Shown here: piece after piece, positions 21,209 through 32,931 of the stretch | Layout: every line of letters begins with the position of its first letter | Numbering within the stretch: position 1 is the stretch's first letter | Assembly: GCF_030272615.1 (NCBI RefSeq) | Contig: NC_081414.1 | Coordinates: 521,732,185-521,796,184 of the forward strand | Source of the DNA: Cryptomeria japonica | Taxonomy: Eukaryota; Streptophyta; Pinopsida; Cupressales; Cupressaceae | Length of the DNA stretch: 64,000 nucleotides | Direction: 5' to 3' | Notes under the pieces: generated by a model | Seen by the model: the letters and a program-made list of their open reading frames with translations, nothing else | Database searches by the model: none | What the model was told of the DNA's origin: nothing | Made by a program: the position numbers and the translations under genes

Positions 21209-22639
21209 TGTTGGCATATGATGAACCGGTATGATGATATGATGAAACAGTATGATGATATGATGATAATGTATGTTATCATTGATATCAATAAGTGTAG
21301 GTGAACCAGTATGAAGATTTGAAGAAGTTATTAATGTTCAAGTCTGAGAACTAGTATAAAGGGATGAAGTGGATCGGTGTCAGGGTTTCACTAAGTGTGA
21401 CTACCGGTTAGTAGTCTCAGCTCTAGGGTTTCTGGTTTGGCAATCTAGCTTGTACGATGCAATCGGTGACATTTTATGGTGAGTTAGCTAAGAAATAAGG
21501 ATGAGATCAAGATGCCATGTCACTTTTGTGCACGTGAAGGATTTTATTAAGGATCTTGCATGTGAAGATAGATTGCATTAAATGTCTACCTCAAGAATGA
21601 ACATTCTTCTTAGTGGTATGTGAAGAGAGCATGATGGGTTATTGATTTCCATATGCGGTGAATAATCTACGACGCAGAATGACTTGTGATCTATTTGAGA
21701 TTGTTTTATTCTATGCAAAGTGTTTTGAATGGTTAGGATTGGACCACTTGTAATTGTAAACCTAAAATGTTTAGGGTTTAGGGTTTATGCTACCGACCTA
21801 ATTGTTGTCTATAAGGTCGATGAGTTTTGATATTATTTGAGTTGGCAAATGTTGTTTGTATCCGAGTGATGAGATACTTGCCAGACCAGTGAATGGAAAA
21901 CTGCAAAGTGTGATTGCAGAGTAGAGGAGCTCAAAAGGATCTGCCTTAGCATGTAGTGTTGTTATCAGATTAGAGCTTTACCTATTGTCTTCTAACCATT
22001 TCAAGAGTAGGAAAATCCCTTTGTCAGGTATATTTAATAGGCTTATTGCAAATCCTCTAACTAGGTGACTCAAGATCATTGAGTTCTTCAAATCCTCTAA
22101 CAAGGTAACCTTTAATAGGGTATATAGCCATCTCTTAACCAGGTGATATTTAACAGGTTGGTTCCTAACAAAACCTTATTGTAAAGTCTTTAATCGGACT
22201 AGGCTCATAATAAATTGAGCTTAAAAAGAGTCAAAAAGAAGCTTGTGGGTATTCATCCCCACTGTGGTTTTTCCCATTTGGGTTTCCACATGAAAAATCT
22301 GTGTTTCATGAGTTGTGCATTTTTCATGCGATGATTAAGTGGTCTTTGTTTAGGTGAATATGCATGCAAACCTAATGGTTATGGTATTACTGATACAACA
22401 CATGCATGAGTATATTGGTAAAGTAGTTATCAAGTGTTGAATGTTATTTGAGGTATTTAGTTTTACTAGTTTAGCTGTCTAAAATCTTACCATGTTTAAC
22501 CAATATTGCCATGGTTAAGTTTGGTGATGAAGATAACCGGTTAGCATTGATTTAACTTGTTAAGTTGTTGGGAATTTTTTGTATGTATTAATTCACCCCC
22601 CCCCTTCTCAGTGCATTTTTTGTTCATCATTATTCATCA
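21209..22639 (+). repeat. 3' LTR of B
   Basis: 1,431 bp. CGACCT (21794-21799) and AGGTCG (21814-21819) flank TATAAGG (21810-21816). Ends TTATTCATCA, then the agatg duplication. The U5 hairpin is decayed (gtattaa...tcagtgc). Confidence 0.9.
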
Positions 22640-22644
22640 AGATG

Positions 22645-23060
22645 ATCCATTAGCTTGGGTTTCAAATCCTCTATTGAGGTTACCTTTTACAGGGTATTGC
22701 CTTTAACAAGGTATTGTAGTCAATCCCTTAACCGAGTGGTCCCTAACTAGATCTATTCTTAACATGACATTTTTTGTGAAGCTTCTAACAAGGCTTGGCT
22801 CCTAACAGGGTGAACTTCAGAAGAGTTCAAAATACTCGTGGGTATTCATCCCTAATGTGGTTTTTCCCATTTGGGTTTCCACGTGAAAAATTATTATGTC
22901 AAGTGGTGAATGATTTTTGTGTGTGTTTTTTATATGGTTAATATGTATAACTATTAAATCCACTACGACATGTTTAGATGACCTAAAGTGATCTGAAATG
23001 AACTATTACTAATGCTAGTAAAGTGGTTTGATGTTTTTGTTAAAAGGTATTTGATTTTAG
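22645..23060 (+). repeat. Second segment of the E1 5' LTR, truncated by deletion
   Basis: Continues the LTR after B (atccattagcttgggtttcaaatcctc...). It stops at tttgattttag, about 220 bp short of the LTR end judged against D (52079-53451), and fuses directly to gag coding sequence. LTR end, PBS and the 5' half of gag are missing. Confidence 0.8.
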
Positions 23061-24480
23061 GAAGTATAAAGGCAAAGGTAAAAGGAATTGTCTCATTGCA
23101 GTAGATGGAGGAATCATAGAAAAAGAATCTAAGGAAGATGCAAATGAGGACAATGTCTTTGTTTCTAGTAAGGAAGAGATATCAGTTCAGGAGGTGTTAG
23201 TCTCTCACATCGATAGTTTTGATGACTAGATTATAGATAATGGTTGTTCACACAACATGACCGGTGACCAAAGTAATTTATTACTTTGAAGGAATTTGAT
23301 GGAGGTGTTGTGAGATTTGGTAATGATTCACCCTACATGGTACAAGGAAAGGGAACCATCTATCTTAATGGTAAGAGTAGTGCAAATGATGTCTACTAGG
23401 TTGAAGGATTGAAACACAATCTTTTGAGTGTTGATCAACTCAATGACAGTGGTTACCCACTGGAATTCAAGAATGGAATGTGCAAGATCTATGGAAGTAA
23501 AGGTGAACTGATCGCAACTGGCAAACAGACAAAAGGTAACTTATTTGATCTGAATTCTAAAGTCAATAGTTTCTTAATTACAAAAGTTGATGATAGTTGG
23601 CTTTGGCATAGAATATTTTGTTATATAAACTTTGATAACATTGTAAGAGTTAATAAGTCCAAATTGGTAAGAGGTTTGCCATAGTTGGATAAACCGGTTA
23701 ATGCTTTGTGCGAGGAATGTCAATTAGGAAAGATGACATCCTCAACTTTCAAGGGCAAATCTTTCTCATCTAAACATTTGTTAGATTTGGGTCATACTGA
23801 CCTTTGTGGACCAATGAGGACTAGGAGTATTCAAGGTGGTCAGTATTTCATGATATTTACTAATGATTTATCAAGAATGATGTGGGTTACATTCTTAAAG
23901 GACAAAACAAAAGATTTTAGCAAGTTTAACGCATTTAGAGCCTTAGTTGAAAATGAAATTGGAAGAAAGCGTAAGTGTTTAAGAACTGGAAAAGGGGGTG
24001 AATTTACTTTTGAGGAATTTACTAGATATTGTGAAGACAATGGAATTAAAAAGTAGCTTTCTGCACCTAGGACACCATAGTTGAATGGTATTGTAAAGGG
24101 GAACAATCAGTCAATAGTTGAAGTTGCAAGGACTGTGCTAATTCAAGGAGGTGTAGCTAAGAAATTTTGGAGAGAAGCTGTCAGCATAGTTGATTACACA
24201 ATGAACTAGATACTGATTGAAAGAGGTAAGGATAAAACCCCTTATAAATATTGGTATGGTAGATCACCTAATGTCAGTTACTTGAAGATTTTTGGTAGCA
24301 GATGTTTTATTAGAAGAGGTTATTATATTGGTAAGTTTGATGCTAAGAGTGATGAAGGTATATTTCTTGGTTACTCCATCAAGAGAAAGGCCTACAAGTG
24401 TTATAACAACCAGACTAAGAAAATAATTGAAAGTATTAATGTCTGAGTGGATGACTTTCCTGAAGAATCAAGAGAAACTA
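23061..24480 (+). pseudogene. Gag C-terminus, protease and integrase of E1
   Basis: Begins inside gag (RKYKGKGKRNCLIAVDGG). Protease motif is IIDNGCSHNMTG, so DSG has become DNG. GAG-pre-integrase at 23409-23684 (HNLLSVDQLNDSGYPLEFKN, WLWHRIFCYINFDNI), followed by a TAG (23682-23684) that is also present in D (42221-42223). Integrase core: HTDLCGPM has the first Asp, the second is lost (LRTGKGGEF) and the Glu is lost (NGIVKGNN). A frameshift lies before the segment. No functional product is possible. Confidence 0.85.
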
Positions 24481-26281
24481 GTAAGGAGAAGGAGGAAGAG
24501 AAGGAGGAAGAAGAACCATATATTCTAATTTTGGAACCAGAACCGGTAAAGCCGGAAGTTGGTGAACTGAATACTGATGCCCCAGTTTGACCAGAACAAG
24601 TAGGTTCTACAGAAGATGAAGGAAGTGAAGAAGAAGAAGAAGAAGAACCTAGAGACCATGATCATGTTATTCAAAGGTATGTTAGACTGAATCATAATCT
24701 TGATTAGATTATTGGAGTTAAAGATGCAGATGTTTTAACTAGAAGAGGGATAATAGAGAATTCTTGTATGATCTCCACTATTGTGCCTAGAATAAAGGAA
24801 GCCTTTGGAGATGAACACTAGATCAAGGCTATGGAAGAAGAACTTGACCAGATTGAGAAGAACAATACATGGACATTGGTACCGAGATTGGAGAACAAGA
24901 ATGTAATAGGTACAAAATGAGTATTCAGATATAAAGCCAGATTGGTATGCAAAGGTTATGCACAAGAAGAAGGTGAAGACTATGGTGAGACATTTACACA
25001 AATTGCAAGATTGGAAGGTGTTAGGACTCTACTTACATTTTCAACATATAGAAGATTCAAGGTATATCAAATGGATGTGAAGTCAACATTTCTAAATGGA
25101 ATATTGGAAGAGAGAGTCTACATTGAACAACTAGATGGTTATGCTTTGACTGAAGCAAAGGATATGGTGTGCAAATTACACAAGGCTCTATATGGTTTGA
25201 AGCAAGTACCTAGGACATGGTATGAAAGAATACATTCTCACTTAGTGAAGATTGGTTTTCATAGAACCAGTGAAGATAGTAATATATATCTCAAGACAGA
25301 AGAAGATGAGATACTGGTTAGTGGTATTTGTGGATGATATCATTTTTGGAGGTAATGATGACATATGTGATGACTTTGCTAATGAGATGAAAAGTGAATT
25401 TTAGATGTCTCTGGTAGGTGAGATAAAATTCTTTATAGGTTTGCAAATTCAACAGATGAAGGAAGGAATTTTTCACGCAGTCCAAGTATGTGAAAGAAGT
25501 GTTGAAGAATTTTTGAATGGGAGATTGTAAACTAGTTGGAACACTAATGGTTATAGATTGTAAATTGTCTAAGGAAGAAAAATTTTCTTCAGTTGATGAA
25601 AAAGAGTACAGGTCTATAATAGGGAAACTATATTATGTCATTCATAGTAGACTAGATTTTGCTCATGCACTTGGATTAGTTGCCAGATTTTAGAAAAGTC
25701 TGAAGGAGACACACATGGTAGCAACTAAAAGAATTTTTTTAGATATTTGAAAGGTACAAATGATTATGGATTATGGTATCCATATGTAGGAGACTTTGAT
25801 TTGAATGTTTATACAGATGCAGACTAGGCATGCAATGTTGATGAAAAGAAGAGTACAACCAAGGGAACATTTTTTCTTGGAGGTAGACTTGGCTCTTGGA
25901 ACAACAAGAAATAGATTTGTATCTCCCAATCAAATGCAGAAGCTGAATATGTTGCAGCATACATGAACTATACACAAGCAAAACTGGATGAAACACATTT
26001 TGGAAAGTTTCAAGTTGAAAATTTCAGAACCGGTAAGGATTTTTTGTGATAACACCAGTGCAATAAACATTTCAAAGAACCTAGTGTTGCATGCTAGAAC
26101 CAAGCATATTGAGTTGAAGTATCATTTTTTGAGAGAGAAAGTGTAGAGTAAAGATGTGTCATTGGAGCTTGTTTCTTCAAAATTATAGCTAGTAGATATC
26201 TTTACTAAACCTCTACCTAAGGCAACATTTGAGTATCTTAGAGGTAAGCTAGGGGTTGTACCACTACATGAAGTAAATTAA
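24481..26281 (+). pseudogene. Reverse transcriptase and RNase H of E1
   Basis: After an acidic linker (EEEEEEPRDHD) come RT motifs KARLVCKGYAQEEGEDYGETF, MDVKSTFLNG and [13 protein letters not shown] (ORF 24942-25337). The FVDD site (25327-25338) follows a +1 frameshift. RNase H is riddled with stops but ends with the conserved LVDIFTKPLP and HEVN, TAA at 26279-26281. About 16 residues before KARLVCKGY are missing compared with B (a small deletion near 24930). Confidence 0.85.
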
Positions 26282-26555
26282 GCAGATGTGGAAGATATTA
26301 GTCTAAGAGCCTATTGGAAATCTTGAAAATGGATTGGTGTAGAGTGGAGCTACTCCACAGGGGAACAAATAGTTGCATAATGGTGATGTATGTTTTACTT
26401 TCACTTTAGCATTGCTATAAAAGGGGGAGAACTATATAGGGGAGAAGAACTGTATTTGATTGATAGCCCATTACCCATTGAAGACATTTTACTCTCAATC
26501 ATCACAATCAAGTGGTATTGATATTTGTATTTCCATCAATACCAAAGGGGGAGAA
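26282..26555 (+). promoter_or_regulatory. 3' untranslated segment and polypurine tracts of E1
   Basis: Contains aaagggggagaac (about 26419-26432) and the true PPT aaagggggagaa (26544-26555), spaced about 125 bp, directly before the LTR start. Confidence 0.65.
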
Positions 26556-26593
26556 TGTTGGTATTTCATGAAAATTGCATTGATGAAGTATAG
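26556..26593 (+). repeat. Stub of the E1 3' LTR
   Basis: tgttggtatttcatgaaaattgc and on to ...gaagtatag, matching the first 38 bases of the E1/D LTR. It then breaks into the LTR end of minus-strand element F (last matching base is 26593-26596, ambiguous by 3 bases). The rest of this LTR is not seen downstream in the window. Confidence 0.7.
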
Positions 26594-28080
26594 TGTACAA
26601 TATGAAATAAATAAAATGCAGACCGGTCACCAAGACAATGCAAACAAAGTGTGTAGGAGAAATATCTAAAGATTAATGCAACATAGACATGAAGATGCAA
26701 CACATAACACCAAATGTATGAGGAAAACCCAATGTGGGAAAAACCTTGGTGAGAATAGTTGTTGGAGATATTCTACCCCAATCCATCCTCATAATGAAAA
26801 TATCTTATTACAAATTTTTGAGCACCAACCCCTAAACAATTTATAGGCTACAACCTAAAGGAGCTACAACCCTTCCACTAAGCACCTACTCAGTAAAAAC
26901 AATAAGAAAATTCAGATACACAAAAGAGATTCCTATTGCAAATGAAGTTTTACAACCCTTCAATACGCTACTCTACCAATTTCAATATTAATGGTTTGTG
27001 ATCACTCCACACACACTACAACTGAACATATCTATTGATTCTAACTCTATTGAGTCTTCTCTCCCTCTTTCTACTGAATTCAACTTATTCTTGATCATAG
27101 TTTACTAAGTCCATCTTTGTTGGTTTGTCACCTCTGCATTCTACACTCTTTGTTGGTTTGTTCCTTACATTGGTTTACCTTTCTTCTCCAAAATAGTACA
27201 ATCTTTAGTCACAAACACTTAAGATATTTTTGTCTTTGGCTCTCTATAATTTCACTCTATCCTTCACACTTCAGCAACAACAACTATCTATCTTAGGTTG
27301 CCATATTTAAACTAAAGCTTTCTTGCCAAAAACCAATTCAAAGAGAGGGTGGCTAGGGTTTCCCTCCACTGATCAAATTTTCATCAAATTTGATTTGATC
27401 TACCTTGGATCACTCACATGTTTTTGAAGGATAAAACATCACGTGTTTTTCATCTACCCAATGCATGTTTGCTAAAAATAGAAAATCTAACCCTGATTTT
27501 TGACGTTGAAACAAGTCGACACATTTATGATCCAGTTGTTTCTTGTTCGAGGTCATCCTGTAATCTGGTTTCATGCTTTGATCATGATGCCAACAAGCAT
27601 CTGATCTTCCTCTTTCATCAATCCTTCATCAAGCCACAAACACCTGAAATCAATCAGTGATTTTTCTAATCACATTAAATGTTGTCCTGTCACGCCTACT
27701 ACGCCTTAAGGATGCACAGACCAACCTCTACCTTTTTACCAACAAGCATCCACCTATCAAACACATCGACAATCGACCCACCAACATTGAATCAATTCAT
27801 GCACATTCATTGACAAAACTCCATACCGGTTCAATCTCTTACTTGTATAACCTTCTCCTGCTTGACACTCTGCCTCTTCATCACAAACATTATCACAAAC
27901 AAATGACCAACCTACATACCGGTTATGTCTTCCACCATACCGGTTGACATGCATTCATGTTAATCTTCCTTATGTTGGGTACATCCTTCTGCATATCAGT
28001 AGACACTTAGTTGATATTAGTTGACCATACCAATGATCTTCTACTCACTGGTTGACATCAATGACAACTCAATGCCAACA
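26594..28080 (-). repeat. 3' LTR of copia element F
   Basis: On the minus strand it starts TGTTGGCATTGAGTTG at 28080, after the PPT. It carries the conserved accaaggtttttcccacattggg block (near 26715-26745). The far end at about 26594 is inferred from the break in the E1 LTR and may be truncated, because no C-rich hairpin is visible near it. ORFs inside are chance. Confidence 0.65.
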
Positions 28081-28357
28081 ATCTCCCCCTTTGGCATTGA
28101 TGTCAACATTTTATGTTCAGGTTTCTCTCCCCCTTTGATAGAAATGAAAAGGGAACCTTAGTCTAACACAAATCATACTACCAAAGTCTACCCATAATCT
28201 CTCTCTTGTCTACATCTAGTTAGGACACATTCTCCCCCTATGTCCATGCTTCATGACAAAAGAGTCATAAGATAGTAACAATTGTTGAATCCCCCTGAAC
28301 CATACATCCTCCTACACATTTAAGTGATGGATGGTGGGACAACTCCCATATTTTGTC
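28081..28357 (-). promoter_or_regulatory. Multiple polypurine tracts of F
   Basis: Minus strand: ccaaagggggagat directly before the LTR (28081-28094), tcaaagggggagaga at about 28122-28136, and ataggggga-gaa at about 28229-28241. Repeated PPTs before the 3' LTR are a known trait of Sirevirus-type copia elements. Confidence 0.65.
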
Positions 28358-29862
28358 TCAAGTACTCAATGGGCCCAAAGGAAGTGGATTGGTAAATATA
28401 TCAGCAATCTGCTCACTAGTTGGAACATATTCTACTATGACCTCCTTGTCTACTACCTTCTCCCTCAAGAAGTGATACTTGATTGGAATGTGTTTTGTTC
28501 TTGAGTGCATTACTATATTCTTGGAGATGTTTATTGCACTTGATTTATCACACCAAATTGGAATAGGTTCTGGTATCTCCACCTGTATGCATTTCAATGT
28601 CTGCTTCATCCACAAAACCTATTAACAACATGTAGAAGCTACTATATACTCTGCCTTTGTAGTAGATAATGACACTAAATCTTGCTTCTTGTTGTGCCAT
28701 GATACTAACCGATCTCCTAAGTAGAAATTAGCTCCACTTGTAGTTTTTTGGTCATCAATACTTCCTGCCCATCTACATCAGTATAATCTGGCAAAGAGAA
28801 GTCTCCTTTCTTTGGATACCACAAGCCATAACTGATATTTCCTTGTCGATACCTAAAGATTCTCCTAACTGCATTTAAGTGAGAGTGTTTAGGAGCATCT
28901 TGGAATCTTTCTACCATGCAAATGGCTTATACAATATCTAGTCTAGATATTGTTAGATATAACATACTACCAATCATAGACCTATATAGTGTTTGCATAA
29001 CTTCTGATGACTCGTCTAGTTTGCTCAACTTACAACTAGTAACCATGATAGTACTTACCAGTTTGTTGTCCTCCATTCAAAATTTCTTTAACATGTCTTT
29101 AACATACTTGGTTTGTGAGATGAAAATTCATTTCTCTTGTTATGAGATCTATAAACCAAGAAAATAGGACAACTCACCCAACATGGACATCTCAAAAAAA
29201 AATTCATCTACACTGCAAATTCTTTGCACATGATGTCCTTGTCTCCACCAAAGATAATATCATCCACATATACAACAACTATAATCATGTGATCTACATT
29301 TACCTTGACATACAAGTGACTGTATGCATTCCCTTTTCAAAATCCTTTCTCCTTCAAGTACTTATCTAATTGGGAATACCATGATCTGGGAGCCTGCTTC
29401 AAACCATATTGGGTTTTCTTCAACCGACACACAAAACTCATCATCATGTAATAGATATCCTTCTGGTTGTTCAATATACACTTCTTCTTCAAGGTTACTA
29501 TTCAAAAATGAAGATTTAACATCCATTTGGTAAACCTTGTATCCTTAATAAGTAGAGAAAGCTAAAAAAATTCTTATTGCCTCTAACCTAGCAACCGGTG
29601 CAAAGGTTTCTTTGAAGTCAATACCTTCCACTTGGGCATACCCTTTGAAAACTAACCTTTCTTTATGTTGGCTTATCTTGCCTTCTCCATTCATCTTATT
29701 TCGGTAAACCCACTTGGTACCTATGACATTCTTGTATGTCAGTCTAGGAACAAGTTCCCATGTTTGATTTTTCTCAATTTGTTTCAACTCTTCATCCATG
29801 GCATCTATCCATTTCTCACATTTTCTAGATTCATCAAAAGTTTTGGATTCTAATTTTGTCAT
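28358..29862 (-). pseudogene. Reverse transcriptase and RNase H of F
   Basis: Minus-strand copia [26 protein letters not shown] and [16 protein letters not shown] lie in 29862-29545. The intact active site YVDDIIFGGD is in another frame (YVDD at plus 29259-29270). RNase H pieces include LRFRYRQGN-like sequence at 28917-28717 and SSAINISKNIVMHSRTKHIPIKYHFLREK at 28615-28358. At least three frameshifts and several stops. Sequence is clearly distinct from B, C, D and E1 (YVDD rather than FVDD; different linkers). Confidence 0.85.
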
Positions 29863-31048
29863 TAGCCATAAATTTACCTACTCATTGTCTCAGGCTAGTC
29901 TCCTTTTGGCCTGCACACCTTTATTTTATCTCCTATGATTTATTCTTCTAGATGGTTCTTCAACACATACTGGTTGGACTTATTGCTTGGTGCTTCTTCT
30001 ACTAGTCCATTGTCAGATTTATCTTCATGCTAATCATTTGAAACATCAATATAGGGTGTCGGTGCAGATTCTTTCTTATGTAGGTCTTCATCTATTCTCA
30101 CATTTATACTATCAACCATTTTTCTCAATTTATTGTTGTAGCATTTGTAGGATTTTCTATTGGTTGAGTAACCCAAGAAGATTCCTTCATCACTCCTGAA
30201 ATCAAAACTTCATAATCCATTAACATCTCTCTTGATGAAGCACTTACTACCAAACACTCTAAAATGCTTGAGTGGTGGCTTTCGGTTGTACCATAACACA
30301 TAAAGAGTCATTCTACTATTCACTCTTAGTTGTACTCGGTTTAATGTATAGGAAGTTGTATGAATTGCTTCCTTCTAGTATGTATCTAGTATGCTAGTCT
30401 CATTCAACATTGTTCTAGCCATTTTCTTTATTTTCCTATTCTTCCTTTCTAGCACACCATTTTGTTGTGGTGTTCTTGTTGCTGAATACTATCTTTGGAT
30501 TCCATGTTTCTCACAGTAGTCAATAAACTCATTTGAAGAATATTCTCCATCTTGGTTTGATCTTAAACACATTAACCAGTGTCCACTATCATTTTCAACC
30601 ATCCTTATAAAAATATTGAATCTTTCAAATACCTGTGATTTTTCATGCAAAAATGTCACCCAGGTCATCCTTGAGTAGTCATCAATGAATAGCATGAAGT
30701 ATCTCTCACCGGTCAGAGGCCTTGTCCTTGTTGGTCCACACAAATTTATATGTAATAACTCTAGAGGTAGATATTATACTATTTTCTTTTGAAACTCACT
30801 TTGATTTTCTTTCCTCTGATGCATTCATCACAAAAGGTACTTGTTGGTTTAGTTATTTGTGGAATATTTCTTACATACTGATTTTTACTTATATTCACCA
30901 GATTATCAAAATTCATATTACCTAATCTCAAATGCCACAACAAGCTTTCATAAACTTGTCCCATCATGCATTGAGGCTCATATAATTCCTTTAGATTGTA
31001 GACATCAGCATTTTTTCTCTTTCTCTCTGCTACAACCTAAACGGTCCT
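29863..31048 (-). pseudogene. Integrase of F
   Basis: GAG-pre-integrase at 30967-30779 (LLWHLRLGNMNFDNL, FCDECIRGKK) and core at 30743-30489 (MCGPTRTRPLTGERYFMLFIDD). The second catalytic Asp is changed (LRSNQDGEY). The NGVLERKNRK Glu motif is in the following minus-strand sequence (30430-30480). The C-terminal part to 29863 is broken by stops and acidic. Confidence 0.8.
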
Positions 31049-31800
31049 CTATTTTCTTATTTGAAAACTAGTAGAGTCAAATGTGAACTTGTATCCTTTG
31101 TCACACATCTGACTTACACTTAGCATATTATCCTTTAGTCCTTCCATATAGTACACATCATGAACCTTGAGCTTTCCATCAATATTCAATGTACCACGAC
31201 CCATAATCTTGATAGAGGAGTTGTCACCAAACCAGACATAACCACCATTCCAATCATCAAGCTTGATAAAAAATTTCTTGTCTCCAGTCATGTGATTTGA
31301 GTAGTCACTATCAACTACCCACAAATTCTTCCTTTCACCATGTAGAGTAGTCTGCATGATCAATCTTGATATTGTCTTGTTCTTATCCTTCTCTATCCAA
31401 ACCTTTTTCTCTTCTTTCTTCTCCTCTCCAGTCATCTTGTGTTCCGGTTTAGTCTCTATCTTCTGATCTGGTACTGTTTTCTTTTGCTTGCTAGTTCTTA
31501 GCTTACAATGCCTTTCTATGTGAAATTTTTTTTCACACTTGTAACATTTTACATTAGCACTGAAGGATGTATCCAAAGCATTCTTGTAGGACATCCGCAC
31601 ATTTCTCCTACACTCATAATTCTTATGACAAAACTCATTGCAATTATAACATGTGACATTTTTACCTTGTAATGAAGAAAATGAGTTTCTACTCTCAAAG
31701 CTGGGGTTTACATTATTTTTCCTACGATTTGCCATTCTATGACCAAACTTATTACACTGGTGACAATAACCATGAAAGTTTGGAACATACTAGTTAGATT
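31049..31800 (-). pseudogene. Gag C-terminus (zinc knuckles) and protease of F
   Basis: Three zinc knuckles in tandem: CHQCNKFGHRMANR (last Cys lost), CYNCNEFCHKNYEC (Gly to Cys) and CYKCEKKFHIERHC. A Lys/Glu-rich linker and the protease site VVDSDYSNHMTG follow, where the usual DSG is DSD. The ORF 31735-31049 is open for 228 codons. Upstream the frame continues across N1, inserted at 31800/31801, into the coiled-coil part at 38368-39650. Confidence 0.8.
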
Positions 31801-32572
31801 AGTTAGGGATACCACAGATACTAAGAGGGGGGGTGAATCAGTATCTAACTGGTTAATGGAATTTCTTAACTTAAAACATGCAGAACATAATATAACAGTG
31901 TACTGGTATGCAAGAAATAATGCAATAAACAAAATCAAGAACATCCACATGAAAAGAACACCATAACACAAGATTTTAACAAGGAAACCTGGTGTGAGAA
32001 AAACCTCAGTGGGATTTGTGACCCACAATATTCACTCATTGGCCAATAAGAGAATATTACTTACAATAGGGGCCTGCACATGCAGGAAGGCCAACTGCCT
32101 AGAGCTAACTGCTCAATGGGAAGTCTCACTGACTTACAATAAGGATTATACAAATCAAATAACTTGTATTGGTTTACAATAGCATCTTTAATGCCAGATT
32201 CAGTACCGGTTCCTGCTCTATTCTTTACATATACCCCTTGACCTATATTTCACACAATGGGTCTACCTTATATTTTCCTTATATTCCTTCTACATCATAT
32301 TTCAAATGTCTACAATAATATCTTTTATATATCAGATTCATTTTACAATTTTCCAAGTCGGCTTACACATTTTTACAATAATAAACAAAACAAAATATAA
32401 CAACATCCTGTCGGCCTCTGTGTCGGTGCCGGTGTCCTAAATGCCAGTGTAGATTGTGATCTGCTAATGTCATTGTAATTTCTTTGTCGGTGCCATAGGA
32501 TTGCAAGGTTTCCATCAATGACAAAACCTTCAATCACATACATTGTCTCATTGGAGTGTGCATATGCCAACA
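31801..32572 (-). repeat. 3' LTR of N1
   Basis: Minus strand TGTTGGCATATGC (32572) to ...GGGATCCCTAACT-like end at 31801, with the first plus-strand base t changed to a. U5 hairpin at about 31822-31854 (on the element strand AGATACTGA pairs with TTAGTATCT, one G-U). Shorter than the 5' LTR because a stretch with ttccttcttctgtgtcggtgtcgg is missing near 32420. Confidence 0.85.
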
Positions 32573-32931
32573 ATCTCCCCCTTTGGCATTGATGGTAACA
32601 CTCATGAGAAATTTCAAAAAAAAAATCCAAAAATATGTAGTCCAAAAATGTTACCAAAAATGTGTGTGCTCCCCCTGAGCATATGGTTCCTGTTCTATGA
32701 TTTGAATTTTCTCATCCCACTACTCCCCTTTTGGCATCAATGACAAAGGTTGTCAAGATGTCAGTAGAGTTTGTAGTTTCAACCTTGTAACTGGGTGGTT
32801 ACAATTTGAAAAAGATCTCCCAAAATCAAGGTTATACTATCCATAAACTTCTTGTTATCTTTCATTGATGTCTCTGTTCTCTTCACTGTGTCGGTGAGAT
32901 GCTACAAATGCTCTGTCAGTGTTTTGCTTCC
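32573..32931 (-). promoter_or_regulatory. 3' untranslated segment and polypurine tracts of N1
   Basis: Minus-strand PPT ccaaagggggagat at 32573-32586, with a second PPT-like tract (atgccaaaaggggagtag, about 32701-32722) further in. A gctccccctgagc element (about 32670) is also shared with N2 (63458-63470). Confidence 0.65.

Larger units (their letters stand above)
15312..22639 (+). mobile_element. Element B: complete but inactive Ty1/copia retrotransposon
   Basis: 7,328 bp, flanked by agatg on both sides (15307-15311, 22640-22644). LTRs are 1,443 and 1,431 bp with TG...CA ends. PBS complementary to initiator tRNA-Met (tggtatcagag), then gag, protease, integrase, RT and RNase H in copia order, then a decayed PPT. 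The polyprotein has more than ten in-frame stops, many of them TAG. The LTRs differ visibly (for example an extra atgatgaaacagt unit in the 3' LTR near 21240), so insertion is not recent. Inserted in the E1 5' LTR. Confidence 0.9.
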
